Origin: JBFHIZ01 sp041596215
GTDB taxonomy: Bacteria > Bacillota > Clostridia > Lachnospirales > Lachnospiraceae
DNA length: 29,797 nucleotides
Reading direction: 5' to 3'
Assembly: GCA_041596215.1 (NCBI GenBank)
Contig: JBFHIZ010000026.1
Location: 1 to 29,797, forward strand
The translations under genes were made by a program, and so were the position numbers. Shown in pieces: positions 16,268 through 23,773 of the stretch; positions within the stretch are counted from its first letter, which is position 1; each line of letters opens with the position of its first letter. Below the pieces are notes generated by a model. That model was not told the DNA's origin. It saw only the letters and a list, made by a program, of their open reading frames with translations, and made no database searches.

Positions 16268-16873
16268 CTACTGTAATGTTTTTTCAATCCAGTGAATATC
16301 CATATCTTTTTCAGATGCAATACGAATTCTGTTAAAATAATTATCCATATACAGAAATGTATCTAACTTATCCGTACCTAACATCGTGGCATAATCCTCT
16401 CCTTCTACATTAATTTGATCATGTAATTCCCATATCTCTTTTAATCCTTTATTCTTCGTTGTTATATAGGCGAAGACACTCATATAATTAAAGAAAAAAT
16501 CCAGATTATTTATCACATCTTCTGTTACTTTTATTACCATTTTAAATTCTTTGATTTTCTTTTTTTTCAATGGAATTCCCATTAAGGAAACATCCTTGTC
16601 TACCATTCTTTCTTTGCTTATATGCGGAATTTCTTTTTCAGTTAGCAAATCCTGTATTTTATTTATATTAACTTCCACAATTTTATTATCTCTTTCATAA
16701 GTAAAATTGGTATCAATAAAAAGCCAACACTCTTTTTCTTTCATAAATTCCAAAAGTAATTTTTTCCCTAATTCCATAGGCTCTTTAAGTTTCATGCAAT
16801 CTAAAATATACTCATCTTTCCCATTTCTATTTTCTGTTATAATTTTTACATTTCGTTTTTTTAACAATCCCAT
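16268..16873 (-). CDS. Unrecognised 201-residue protein
   Basis: I do not recognise a family. The frame extends to a TTG at 16885, but GGAGG five bases before the ATG at 16873 makes that ATG the start (MGLLKKRNVKII). The protein is highly charged, Lys/Glu/Asp-rich, has no signal peptide or membrane helix and no Cys-rich motif. It looks like a soluble mixed alpha/beta protein (ILDCMKLKEPMELGKKLLLEFM; ECWLFIDTNFTYE; LDFFFNYMSVFAYITTKNKG). It has a good promoter (16909-16937) and its own terminator, so it is expressed as a single-gene unit. It lies between a MerR gene and the Cache/MCP gene; no functional link is shown by sequence. Confidence 0.7.
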   Translation of the reverse strand: MGLLKKRNVKIITENRNGKDEYILDCMKLKEPMELGKKLLLEFMKEKECWLFIDTNFTYERDNKIVEVNINKIQDLLTEKEIPHISKERMVDKDVSLMGIPLKKKKIKEFKMVIKVTEDVINNLDFFFNYMSVFAYITTKNKGLKEIWELHDQINVEGEDYATMLGTDKLDTFLYMDNYFNRIRIASEKDMDIHWIEKTLQ

Positions 16874-16908
16874 CTTTTCCTCCAAAACTTTTACTTCGAA
16901 TGAAATCT

Positions 16909-16937
16909 ATTATACCACAATTTGTATCCCTTATAAA
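16909..16937 (-). promoter_or_regulatory. Promoter of the unrecognised 201-residue gene
   Basis: TTTATA (16937-16932) and TATAAT (16914-16909) on the minus strand have 17-base spacing. A TG one base before the -10 gives an extended -10 (TGGTATAAT). The ATG lies about 35 bases downstream. Confidence 0.6.
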
Positions 16938-16997
16938 AGAGATCTGATAAATTTATAATTTTAAACGATATACCTATCCATTTCTTTTAAGCCATGA

Positions 16998-17021
16998 TAT
17001 AATCACCATAAAGTAACTTTA
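16998..17021 (+). promoter_or_regulatory. merR -10 element and candidate operator
   Basis: TATAAT at 16998-17003 is followed by a perfect 13-base palindrome, TAAAGT-A-ACTTTA (17009-17021), over the expected transcription start. AAAGT/ACTTT-type palindromes are common MerR-family sites in low-GC Gram-positives, so autorepression is a reasonable inference. No good -35 is visible. Confidence 0.45.
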
Positions 17022-17035
17022 CACTTGGAGGCAAC

Positions 17036-17386
17036 ATGAAAGAAAAACTATTAATCAGTCAATTAGCTTCAACTTATGGTATTTCACGTCCAACCCTTCT
17101 TTATTATGATACGATTGGTTTACTCGTTCCATCTCAGGATAAAAAAACGGGATATCGATATTATTCGAAAGAAGACCAAGACAACTTAGAACTTATTCTT
17201 CTTTTAAAAGAAACTGGACTATCGCTAAACAAAATTAAGGAATTTTTAAATAATCCTTCATTAAAATCTAACATTCATTTATTACAGCTCAAAAAAATTG
17301 AGCTTCAGCAAAAGATATTGGAACTTCAAAATCTAGAACATTCATTGGATCACAAAATATCTCAACTACTTTCCAATAAAAAATAA
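17036..17386 (+). CDS. Small MerR-family transcriptional regulator
   Basis: This 116-residue DNA-binding protein is the only plus-strand gene in the window. The winged-helix MerR domain occupies ~5-75 (ISQLASTYGISRPTLLYYDTIGLLVPSQDKKTGYRYYSKEDQDNLELI, then LKETGLSLNKIKEFL). Residues ~82-112 form a dimerisation coiled coil (LKKIELQQKILELQNLEHSLDHKISQLL). There is no separate ligand-binding domain and no Cys metal site, so the inducer is not evident and it is not a MerR/CueR-type metal sensor. GGAGG lies four bases before the ATG. A 13-base palindrome upstream suggests autoregulation. There is no co-transcribed target; the divergent 201-residue gene is the closest possible one. Confidence 0.88.
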   Translation: MKEKLLISQLASTYGISRPTLLYYDTIGLLVPSQDKKTGYRYYSKEDQDNLELILLLKETGLSLNKIKEFLNNPSLKSNIHLLQLKKIELQQKILELQNLEHSLDHKISQLLSNKK

Positions 17387-17418
17387 AATGCAAAAGTTTC
17401 TTGCATTTTATTTTTTAA
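17382..17418. terminator. Bidirectional terminator between merR and the GGDEF-EAL gene
   Basis: A perfect 12-bp stem (AATAAAATGCAA 17382-17393, TTGCATTTTATT 17401-17412) with a 7-base loop is followed by T-runs on both strands. It overlaps the merR stop codon and lies just beyond the stop of the convergent GGDEF-EAL gene, so it serves both. Confidence 0.9.
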
Positions 17419-17419
17419 C

Positions 17420-19987
17420 TTATTTAAGAATTAATTCTGTAACCTCTAATTCCGATATTGGCTTACTATAGTAATAGCCTTGAATCAAATCACATTTTAA
17501 ATCCTGCAATATTTCCAATTGTTCTTGGTCTTCCACTCCTTCTGCTACAACCACTAAATTTTTGTGGTGTGCTAAACGAATAATGGTTTCCACCATATAG
17601 CAATCAAATTGATTTGTTGCAAGATTATCAATAAACTCTTTATCAATTTTCAATGTGGAAGCTGGAATATTTTTAAAATAACTTAAGGACGAATATCCAG
17701 TTCCAAAATCATCTAATGCAATACATACTCCCATTGCTTTTAATTTATCGATAATATGTACATTATCATCTGGGAATTCAAATAACATGGTTTCCGTCAT
17801 CTCCAAACATATGAGTTTTGGGTTTACTCCCACTTCCATAATAATCTCCGAAAAATCTTTTGCAAAATCTGGGTCCATCATCTGCACCGATGAAATATTA
17901 ATGGCAACAAGAAAATCCTCTTTCGTTTGTTCATTGATTTTCTTAGCAAATATACACGCTTCTCTTAGCACCCATTTCCCAATTTTAATAATGAGTCCCA
18001 TTTCTTCTGCAGCTTGAATCAATCGAATTGGAGAAACCTGACCAAATTCTGCGTTTTTCCATCGAATTAAAGCTTCTGCTCCTATAAATGTATTCTTTTT
18101 CACATCAAACACAGGTTGATAATTTAAGTAAAATTCTCCTCTGGCAAAATCTCCTCTCAAATGTGATTGAAATAAAACTTTATCTTCAACTTCTTCAATC
18201 ATTTTTTGATTATATATGACTGCTCTATTTTTTCCTCTTTCTTTTGCTTTATAAAGCGCCATATCTGCTTTTTTAATCAGTTCTTCTTCTCCTACCCCAT
18301 GAATCGGATAGATTGCAGCTCCAATACTTACCGTTAGAAAAATGGTTCGATTATCTATCACAAATGGATTTTTAAAAATTTGTTCTAACGCATTTAGAAA
18401 CTCAGAAAATTGATTCATGTCTTTATCTTTATAAATAATTAAGAATTCGTCTCCTCCGAATCGACCAATTTTTATTGATTCTGTTTCTAAGGAAACCAAA
18501 CGCCTTCCAGTCCTAATAATCACCTTATCTCCAAAATCATGTCCAAAGGAATCATTGATTAGTTTAAAATTATCTACATCTAAAAACAAAATTGAATATA
18601 CCACATCTCCCTTAGTTTCCTCAAGCCAATGGTGCACCAATTCATTAATTGCTCTTCTATTCTTTAATTTCGTTAAAGAGTCAATATAAATCAGCTCTTT
18701 AATCTCATTTTTTTGATCTTCTATTTTTTTTATCGCATTCGAAAGTTTTTCATTGCTATCCATTAAGTCATCGTTAGATGCCATCATTTCTTCATTTAAT
18801 GCAAGCAATTCTTCATTTGAATTTACTAATTCTTCTTTCTTTCTTACTAATTCTTTCTCTGCTTTTTTTCTATTTTTAATATTATTTCGAAGATAAAGAA
18901 TTAATAACCCTTCAATAACAATAACCAATAATGCAACTAGAATATAAGGTAAAATTTTATGGAGTATGCTTTCTTCTTTATTCACATAAAGTAAATCCTC
19001 TGGCAAATTCTTACTACTTAAATGATATCTTTCAAATAAAGAATAATCCAACATTTTTATATTCGGATTTTCTATGATTTCCATCTTTGTAATATCTTGA
19101 CCACTAAGAATATTTTTTGCTATCTCAGCTGCCATACGTCCTTGATCATAAAAAGAGACTACTTCTCCTCCAACCAATCCTGAATCAATGACAAAGTCAT
19201 ATAATCCAAATACAGGTTGTTTCAAATTTCGAATGGTAATATCTACCCCCTCTTCAAAGGTAATGGTTTTCCCTGTAATATCTCTACTTGCTGCAATCAT
19301 TAATACAATATCTGTAGGTTTAATTTTATGTAATTCTTTTTGATACGCTTCAAATGTCATTTCAGACAAATCAATTGTATCTAATGACAATTCATTATCA
19401 AATACGTCTTCTTCTAAAAACATTTTTTTTACTGCTTGCCCAGTAACTGTATTATCAACCAACGCCACTACTTTTTTTGCCTCTGGCATAAGTATATGTG
19501 CTAATTCTATTGTTCCTTCTAAAGAAACTGTTTCACAAATTCCTGTATATCGGGAATCCGCTCCTAATGATTTTGCTTTTTCCATATCATTAATTCCTAA
19601 AAACACAATTGGCTGATCAGGAAATAAATATTCATTCGTGGACACAAAATCAAGCGCATTATCATCTCCAATAATTATCAAATCATATTTTTCCGAGTTT
19701 TCTAATTTGTATTCTAAAGAAATCAAAAAATTATGCATATTCTCTTCCGAATAGAATCGTTTTGTATCCATAAATTCGATGTCAAAAACAACATGTGTCT
19801 CATCAAAAACAGAACGCATTCCATCCACTTGATTAAAGAATGTATTAAAGCTTGGTGAATAAGAACTGATAAACAAAATTCGTTTCCCAGTTAAATTTGT
19901 CTTTGTTGGTTCCGCTTTTGTCGTAAATGATAGCATACTCAACAATATCCAAAAGACAAGAGTACTAACTACAATAATTTTCTTAAT
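17420..19987 (-). CDS. Membrane GGDEF-EAL protein with extracellular ABC-substrate-binding-like sensor, apparent ATT start
   Basis: From the ATT at 19987 the protein has 855 residues: a signal peptide (KKIIVVSTLVFWILLSMLS...TKA), a periplasmic-binding-protein-like region (~35-330: RILFISSYSPSFNTFFNQVDGM, DLIIIGDDNALDF, PIVFLGIND; ABC_sub_bind-like), one membrane helix (~345-366), a coiled coil (~371-434), GGDEF (511-515) and EAL (638-640). The EAL domain keeps ELxxxE-type acids (EMTET), DDFGTG (759-764), KIDKEFI, AEGVE and QGYYYSKP. Both catalytic sites look intact; no RxxD I-site precedes GGDEF. It could both make and break c-di-GMP under ligand control. AGGGAGG lies eight bases before the ATT, a stop codon lies two codons upstream, and no in-frame ATG precedes the signal peptide. 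The later TTG at 19945 lacks a ribosome binding site and would destroy the signal peptide. Confidence 0.88.
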   Translation of the reverse strand: MKKIIVVSTLVFWILLSMLSFTTKAEPTKTNLTGKRILFISSYSPSFNTFFNQVDGMRSVFDETHVVFDIEFMDTKRFYSEENMHNFLISLEYKLENSEKYDLIIIGDDNALDFVSTNEYLFPDQPIVFLGINDMEKAKSLGADSRYTGICETVSLEGTIELAHILMPEAKKVVALVDNTVTGQAVKKMFLEEDVFDNELSLDTIDLSEMTFEAYQKELHKIKPTDIVLMIAASRDITGKTITFEEGVDITIRNLKQPVFGLYDFVIDSGLVGGEVVSFYDQGRMAAEIAKNILSGQDITKMEIIENPNIKMLDYSLFERYHLSSKNLPEDLLYVNKEESILHKILPYILVALLVIVIEGLLILYLRNNIKNRKKAEKELVRKKEELVNSNEELLALNEEMMASNDDLMDSNEKLSNAIKKIEDQKNEIKELIYIDSLTKLKNRRAINELVHHWLEETKGDVVYSILFLDVDNFKLINDSFGHDFGDKVIIRTGRRLVSLETESIKIGRFGGDEFLIIYKDKDMNQFSEFLNALEQIFKNPFVIDNRTIFLTVSIGAAIYPIHGVGEEELIKKADMALYKAKERGKNRAVIYNQKMIEEVEDKVLFQSHLRGDFARGEFYLNYQPVFDVKKNTFIGAEALIRWKNAEFGQVSPIRLIQAAEEMGLIIKIGKWVLREACIFAKKINEQTKEDFLVAINISSVQMMDPDFAKDFSEIIMEVGVNPKLICLEMTETMLFEFPDDNVHIIDKLKAMGVCIALDDFGTGYSSLSYFKNIPASTLKIDKEFIDNLATNQFDCYMVETIIRLAHHKNLVVVAEGVEDQEQLEILQDLKCDLIQGYYYSKPISELEVTELILK

Positions 19988-20032
19988 ATTCTACACCTCC
20001 CTAAAGATGAGCGAAAAATGAATTGATAGTTT

Positions 20033-20061
20033 ATTTTAATATAATTCTGATTATTTTTCAA
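20033..20061 (-). promoter_or_regulatory. Promoter of the GGDEF-EAL gene
   Basis: TTGAAA (20061-20056) and TAAAAT (20038-20033) on the minus strand are separated by 17 bases, about 46 bases before the ATT start. The match to a vegetative promoter is good, so the gene need not depend on read-through from the ABC-F gene. Confidence 0.6.
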
Positions 20062-20080
20062 CTATTCATATATTTAACTT

Positions 20081-21820
20081 TTATAATAATTGAATCAATT
20101 CCTCTAATTCTTCTAAAACAATTTTTGCATATTCAAAATCTTTATTCTCCAAAGCTTTCGCTATTTTTGTCTCAACTATTTTTTTCTTTTGCTCAATAAG
20201 CAAATAGTCTCTATCAAAATATTTTTTATAAATCGTCTTTCTAAATTTACGCAAACTCATCTTTCGCGTTGTTTTTTCATCAATAATCAAAATATAATCC
20301 ATACAATTAATAATTGTATAAAAATCATGAGAAACCATAAGAACTGCACCTGGATAATTTCTAATGGCATCTTCTAATGCAATTTGCGAGTGAGTATCTA
20401 AATGACTGGTCGGCTCATCTAAAAGCAATAAATTTGCATTTCCATATGAAATCTTTGCAAGTTGAAGATTGTTTTTTTCTCCCCCAGACAGCGAATTGAT
20501 TTCTTGATTTATAATTTCCTCTTCTAATCCATAATTCAACAAATATTCTTTTACTTTACTGTTCGTAGGTAATCCCATTTCTAAAAATTCATCTAATACA
20601 GTATTGGATTCCTTTAATACTTCTCCCTGCACTTGTGATAAATAACCAATTTCAATATCTTGATTTACAAAAATCGTATCTTCTTTACCTTGCACAATAT
20701 CACGGAATAACGTTGTTTTACCAGAACCATTTGGTCCAATTATCGCCACTTTATCCGTAGATAGAACGTCAAAGTTCACATGTTCCAACAATGTTTCTTC
20801 AAAAGAAACTGCATAGTCTTTTACGGATAATGCAATCTGATTTTCTTCTACTTTATTGGTGGAAAAATGTATTTTAGGTTGTTTCATATCAACAAAAGGT
20901 TCCATTACCTGGCGTGCTAAAAGTCTTTCTTGTATTTTAACCCGTGCATTAAGCGTTTTCCCATTTGCTGCATCTGCATTATATGATGCGGTTTCTCTTA
21001 ATCGATCAATAATTTCTTCATTTCTCTTTATTTCTTCTTCATCTGCCATGGCAAGTTCTTGTAATTCTATTTTTCGCTGGAGTAAAGAAAAATTGTAATC
21101 CAAATAATTCCCATCAAATTCTTGTGCTTTTTTATCTTCTATATGCACAATTTTATCAAAACAATGATCTAATAAATACCGGTTGTGTGTAATAACAAGT
21201 ATGGTTCCTTTCTGCGTATTTATTAAATTTTTTAAGGCATTCAAGTTATAAAAGTCAAGAAAAACGTCTGGTTCATCCATAATTAAAAGTTCTGGACTTG
21301 TGATCATTTCCTTCATGATTTGTACCAATTTTACTTCTCCACCACTTAATTCTGACAGATGTAACTCTTTTTGTTTTTCAAGTCCTGCTATATGTAATCT
21401 ACTTTCAATCAAACTCTCATATGCATTTCCGCCAAGTGCTTCCATTGCATCCAAAACATTTTGATACTGTTCTAGAAGTGCATCCATTTCTAACGCTGTT
21501 TCCATTTTTTCACATAGAAATTCTGCTTGTTTTTCAAGTTTTATAAATTCTTCTGCAATATAATCAAAAACGGTAAGATCCATCACTTCTTCAAAATCAG
21601 TAAATTGACTTACATACCCGATTTTTCTTTTTGTATTAATTTCAAGTTTTCCATCATACATATACTTCTCTGGATCCAAAAGAATATCCACTAACGTACT
21701 TTTCCCACTTCCACTAGAACCTATTAGCGCACAATGTTTTCCTTGCTCGATACGAAATGAAATATCCTCGTATAAATCTTTTTGGGGATAACCAAACGCA
21801 AAATTTTCTAATACTATCAT
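20081..21820 (-). CDS. ABC-F family ATPase (ribosome-associated type)
   Basis: This 579-residue cytoplasmic protein has two nucleotide-binding domains and no membrane segment. Domain 1: Walker A GSSGSGKS (34-41), LSGGE (158-162), LLIMDEP (178-184). Domain 2: GPNGSGKT (362-369), LSGGE (444-448), LLLDEPTSHLD (465-475). The linker (~232-320) is Glu/Lys-rich with ASYNADAANGKTLNARVKIQ, the kind of tRNA-interacting linker that reaches the ribosomal E/P site in ABC-F proteins. A charged C-terminal extension (~510-579) follows. ABC-F members either modulate translation or protect ribosomes from PTC antibiotics; sequence alone cannot decide which. It has its own promoter and a short leader. Domain 1 has DEPDVFLD instead of the usual DEPTNHLD, a divergence typical of resistance-type lineages. 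Confidence 0.88.
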   Translation of the reverse strand: MIVLENFAFGYPQKDLYEDISFRIEQGKHCALIGSSGSGKSTLVDILLDPEKYMYDGKLEINTKRKIGYVSQFTDFEEVMDLTVFDYIAEEFIKLEKQAEFLCEKMETALEMDALLEQYQNVLDAMEALGGNAYESLIESRLHIAGLEKQKELHLSELSGGEVKLVQIMKEMITSPELLIMDEPDVFLDFYNLNALKNLINTQKGTILVITHNRYLLDHCFDKIVHIEDKKAQEFDGNYLDYNFSLLQRKIELQELAMADEEEIKRNEEIIDRLRETASYNADAANGKTLNARVKIQERLLARQVMEPFVDMKQPKIHFSTNKVEENQIALSVKDYAVSFEETLLEHVNFDVLSTDKVAIIGPNGSGKTTLFRDIVQGKEDTIFVNQDIEIGYLSQVQGEVLKESNTVLDEFLEMGLPTNSKVKEYLLNYGLEEEIINQEINSLSGGEKNNLQLAKISYGNANLLLLDEPTSHLDTHSQIALEDAIRNYPGAVLMVSHDFYTIINCMDYILIIDEKTTRKMSLRKFRKTIYKKYFDRDYLLIEQKKKIVETKIAKALENKDFEYAKIVLEELEELIQLL

Positions 21821-21865
21821 ATCTTACCTTTCTTATTTCCAATCTAACAACTATTTAATGTTGCA

Positions 21866-21894
21866 ATAATACCATTTTTTTAAATTTTATACAA
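21866..21894 (-). promoter_or_regulatory. Promoter of the ABC-F gene
   Basis: TTGTAT (21894-21889) and TATTAT (21871-21866) on the minus strand have a 17-base spacer, about 46 bases before the ATG. The transcript leader would hold a small CAAC/GTTG hairpin but is too short for the leader-peptide attenuators known for some ABC-F resistance genes. Confidence 0.55.
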
Positions 21895-21895
21895 T

Positions 21896-22528
21896 CTAAC
21901 TGTTTCCTTTTTTCTTCTTTAACTTATTAAATATATTCAGATAGATGTCTATGATTTTTCCAGCAAACAAAGTGATGATTATTGTTCCCATTCCTACTTG
22001 ACCAAAAGAGTGTAACGCAACCCCACCAACGAATAATGCATATATGATCAAAGATAAATCCGTTACAAATTTTGACTTTGCGATGGATGTATGAAATATT
22101 TTTTTTATTGCCATCATATATTCCTCAAGTGGTGATAACATGGTGCTTTTTATTAAAACTGCCACACCGAATCCATATATAAATACACCAAGTATAAACC
22201 AGAGAATACGGAGAAACATTCCAGTCCCAATCCCTACATTTACAAGTAGTGGAATAAATAGATCTACCGAAACTCCTATAATAAATGCAATAATTATTGC
22301 AAAAAAATTGAATCTTTTTTTATTAACAAATGTATTAATGATTACAAAACATATGCCAATCAAAAAATTAAACAAACGAAAACTTTTTTCTGTCATAAGT
22401 ACCAAATTCCCGATAAATGAACTAAATGCATCCAATCCAAATCCTGCCTTTGACAATACCGCAACACCAAATCCAATAATAAAAGCACCCATAACGCCAT
22501 AAACATATAACCATAAACGATTCTTCAT
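21896..22528 (-). CDS. YczE/YyaS/YitT-type integral membrane protein
   Basis: This 210-residue protein has about five to six membrane helices. The N-terminus (LWLYVYGVMGAFIIGFGVAVLSKAGFGLDAFSSF) and the repeat-like FILGVFIYGFGVAVLIKSTMLSPLEEYM segment are typical of the YczE family (COG2364), whose molecular function is unknown; Bacillus YczE affects production of a secondary metabolite. It ends in a Lys-rich tail. AAGGAAAG precedes the ATG, and TATAAT at 22571-22566 may be the -10. Its stop is 75 bases before the ABC-F start, within which an independent ABC-F promoter is found. No substrate can be assigned. Confidence 0.8.
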   Translation of the reverse strand: MKNRLWLYVYGVMGAFIIGFGVAVLSKAGFGLDAFSSFIGNLVLMTEKSFRLFNFLIGICFVIINTFVNKKRFNFFAIIIAFIIGVSVDLFIPLLVNVGIGTGMFLRILWFILGVFIYGFGVAVLIKSTMLSPLEEYMMAIKKIFHTSIAKSKFVTDLSLIIYALFVGGVALHSFGQVGMGTIIITLFAGKIIDIYLNIFNKLKKKKGNS

Positions 22529-22658
22529 ATATCACTTTCCTTTTTTCTTTCATTTTCTTCTTTCTATTATACTTGATAACTAATTATATGAAAGGGTATC
22601 TAAAGATTTAATATAATTTTAATACCTACTTGATATATAATGCTAAATTATGACATGC

Positions 22659-22694
22659 AAAAAAACTCACATGAAATACTAATGTGAGTTTTTT
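22659..22694 (-). terminator. Intrinsic terminator after the TspO-like gene
   Basis: ACTCACAT (22665-22672) pairs perfectly with ATGTGAGT (22682-22689), extended by A-T pairs, with a 9-base loop and a T-run on each strand. It is the terminator for the gene ending at 22714. Confidence 0.9.
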
Positions 22695-22713
22695 GATTTT
22701 ATATTTAAATTGT

Positions 22714-23517
22714 TTATGATCTATCCATTTTTCTTCTCTTTTTAAAGATCAAACTAATTAATCCTGCAAGAAGCAATAAAATAGAAGTAATGACTACCAC
22801 TATAATAGATATATATTCACCCTCAAATTCTTCTGGCATCAACCGTTTTATCAAAATACCTATATATGCCCATATGATAACCAATCCATACGTTATACTA
22901 TGATAATATAAAATTCCTAAAAATCCAATAATTCCACCAACGCATACGATTATAATCGTCCAAAGAATTTCGGATAAAGAAAAACGATTCCAATTAATAT
23001 CCACTAAAAATGTAACAATATTTGCAATTGTTGCAACAGTAATCCAACCAAGATATATCGTAAATGGAATTCGTATAAAGAATTGTTCAAACATATTAAA
23101 ATCATGGTTTTTTAAAACCATATTAATATCAATTAAACAAAGCAAAATACAAATCATTAAAAGTAAACTAAGCCAAATCACCTCATAGTGCCATGCAAAA
23201 ATCCAAATACTATTAGCAATTGATGAAATGGAAAAAGGTACTCCTATGCGAACGAAAACAGCTTTCTTTTCTTCTTCCTTTAGGCTATAATACCGAAGCT
23301 GGTTGATCGAATATCCCAATAATAAGAAATAGATTACCCCCCATATCGCAAAAGTAATTGGTGCCGGAGCAAATAAATTATTATACGAGTCGGAAACATC
23401 ACCTGTTCCTCGATTATTAATTGGAATGATATTTGCTAAAGCATTTATAATAACCATTGCAAGGTAAGTGATAATAGTTACTACTGGTACAATTTTTATT
23501 ATTTTTTTCTGATTCAT
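22714..23517 (-). CDS. TspO/tryptophan-rich sensory-like integral membrane protein
   Basis: This 267-residue protein has about seven hydrophobic segments and a Lys/Arg tail (KKRRKMDRS). The N-terminal part (ALANIIPINNRGTGDVSDSYNNLFAPAPITFAIWGVIYFLL) matches the region conserved in a TspO/MBR-related group often labelled tryptophan-rich sensory protein. WIFAWHYEVIWLSLLLM and FTIYLGWITVATIANIV resemble the second and third TspO-like blocks. Classical TspO is about 160 residues, so this is a longer, distant relative; binding of porphyrins or other hydrophobic ligands is not demonstrated. GGAGG precedes the ATG and a strong terminator follows, so it is a single-gene unit. The family call is moderate. 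Confidence 0.65.
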   Translation of the reverse strand: MNQKKIIKIVPVVTIITYLAMVIINALANIIPINNRGTGDVSDSYNNLFAPAPITFAIWGVIYFLLLGYSINQLRYYSLKEEEKKAVFVRIGVPFSISSIANSIWIFAWHYEVIWLSLLLMICILLCLIDINMVLKNHDFNMFEQFFIRIPFTIYLGWITVATIANIVTFLVDINWNRFSLSEILWTIIIVCVGGIIGFLGILYYHSITYGLVIIWAYIGILIKRLMPEEFEGEYISIIVVVITSILLLLAGLISLIFKKRRKMDRS

Positions 23518-23628
23518 ATTCCCTCCATTTCTTTTTTATAAATTTCCTTTTCCATTTTTCTTACCTATATTATTCCTTCTTTTTTTATCTTCCTTATCCA
23601 AACAAATGAAAAAATCTGGATATGCAAA

Positions 23629-23659
23629 AAACATCTTTAGACTTAATCAAAAGATGTTT
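23629..23659 (-). terminator. Intrinsic terminator of the alpha-glucoside operon
   Basis: AAACATCTTT (23629-23638) pairs perfectly with AAAGATGTTT (23650-23659), loop 11 bases, followed on the minus strand by T residues. It lies about 115 bases after the GH13 stop codon. The rest of the 256-base gap (23518-23773) is AT-rich; no clear promoter for the TspO-like gene stands out. Confidence 0.85.
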
Positions 23660-23773
23660 CCAGCAATATTTCTAGTAATTCAATTTTCTAATACTTATAT
23701 TTTACAACATCTCAAAGAAATTGCAAGAATATATAATTTATATCATCCATATTCATAATTCAAAAAATCCAAA

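Noticed and set aside
16874..16885. TTG start at 16885 for the unrecognised protein
   Set aside because: The four extra codons are made of the ribosome binding site (GGAGG) that serves the ATG at 16873.
19943..19945. TTG at 19945 as start of the GGDEF-EAL protein
   Set aside because: No ribosome binding site is present and it would truncate the signal peptide; ATT at 19987 has an ideal ribosome binding site and full signal peptide.
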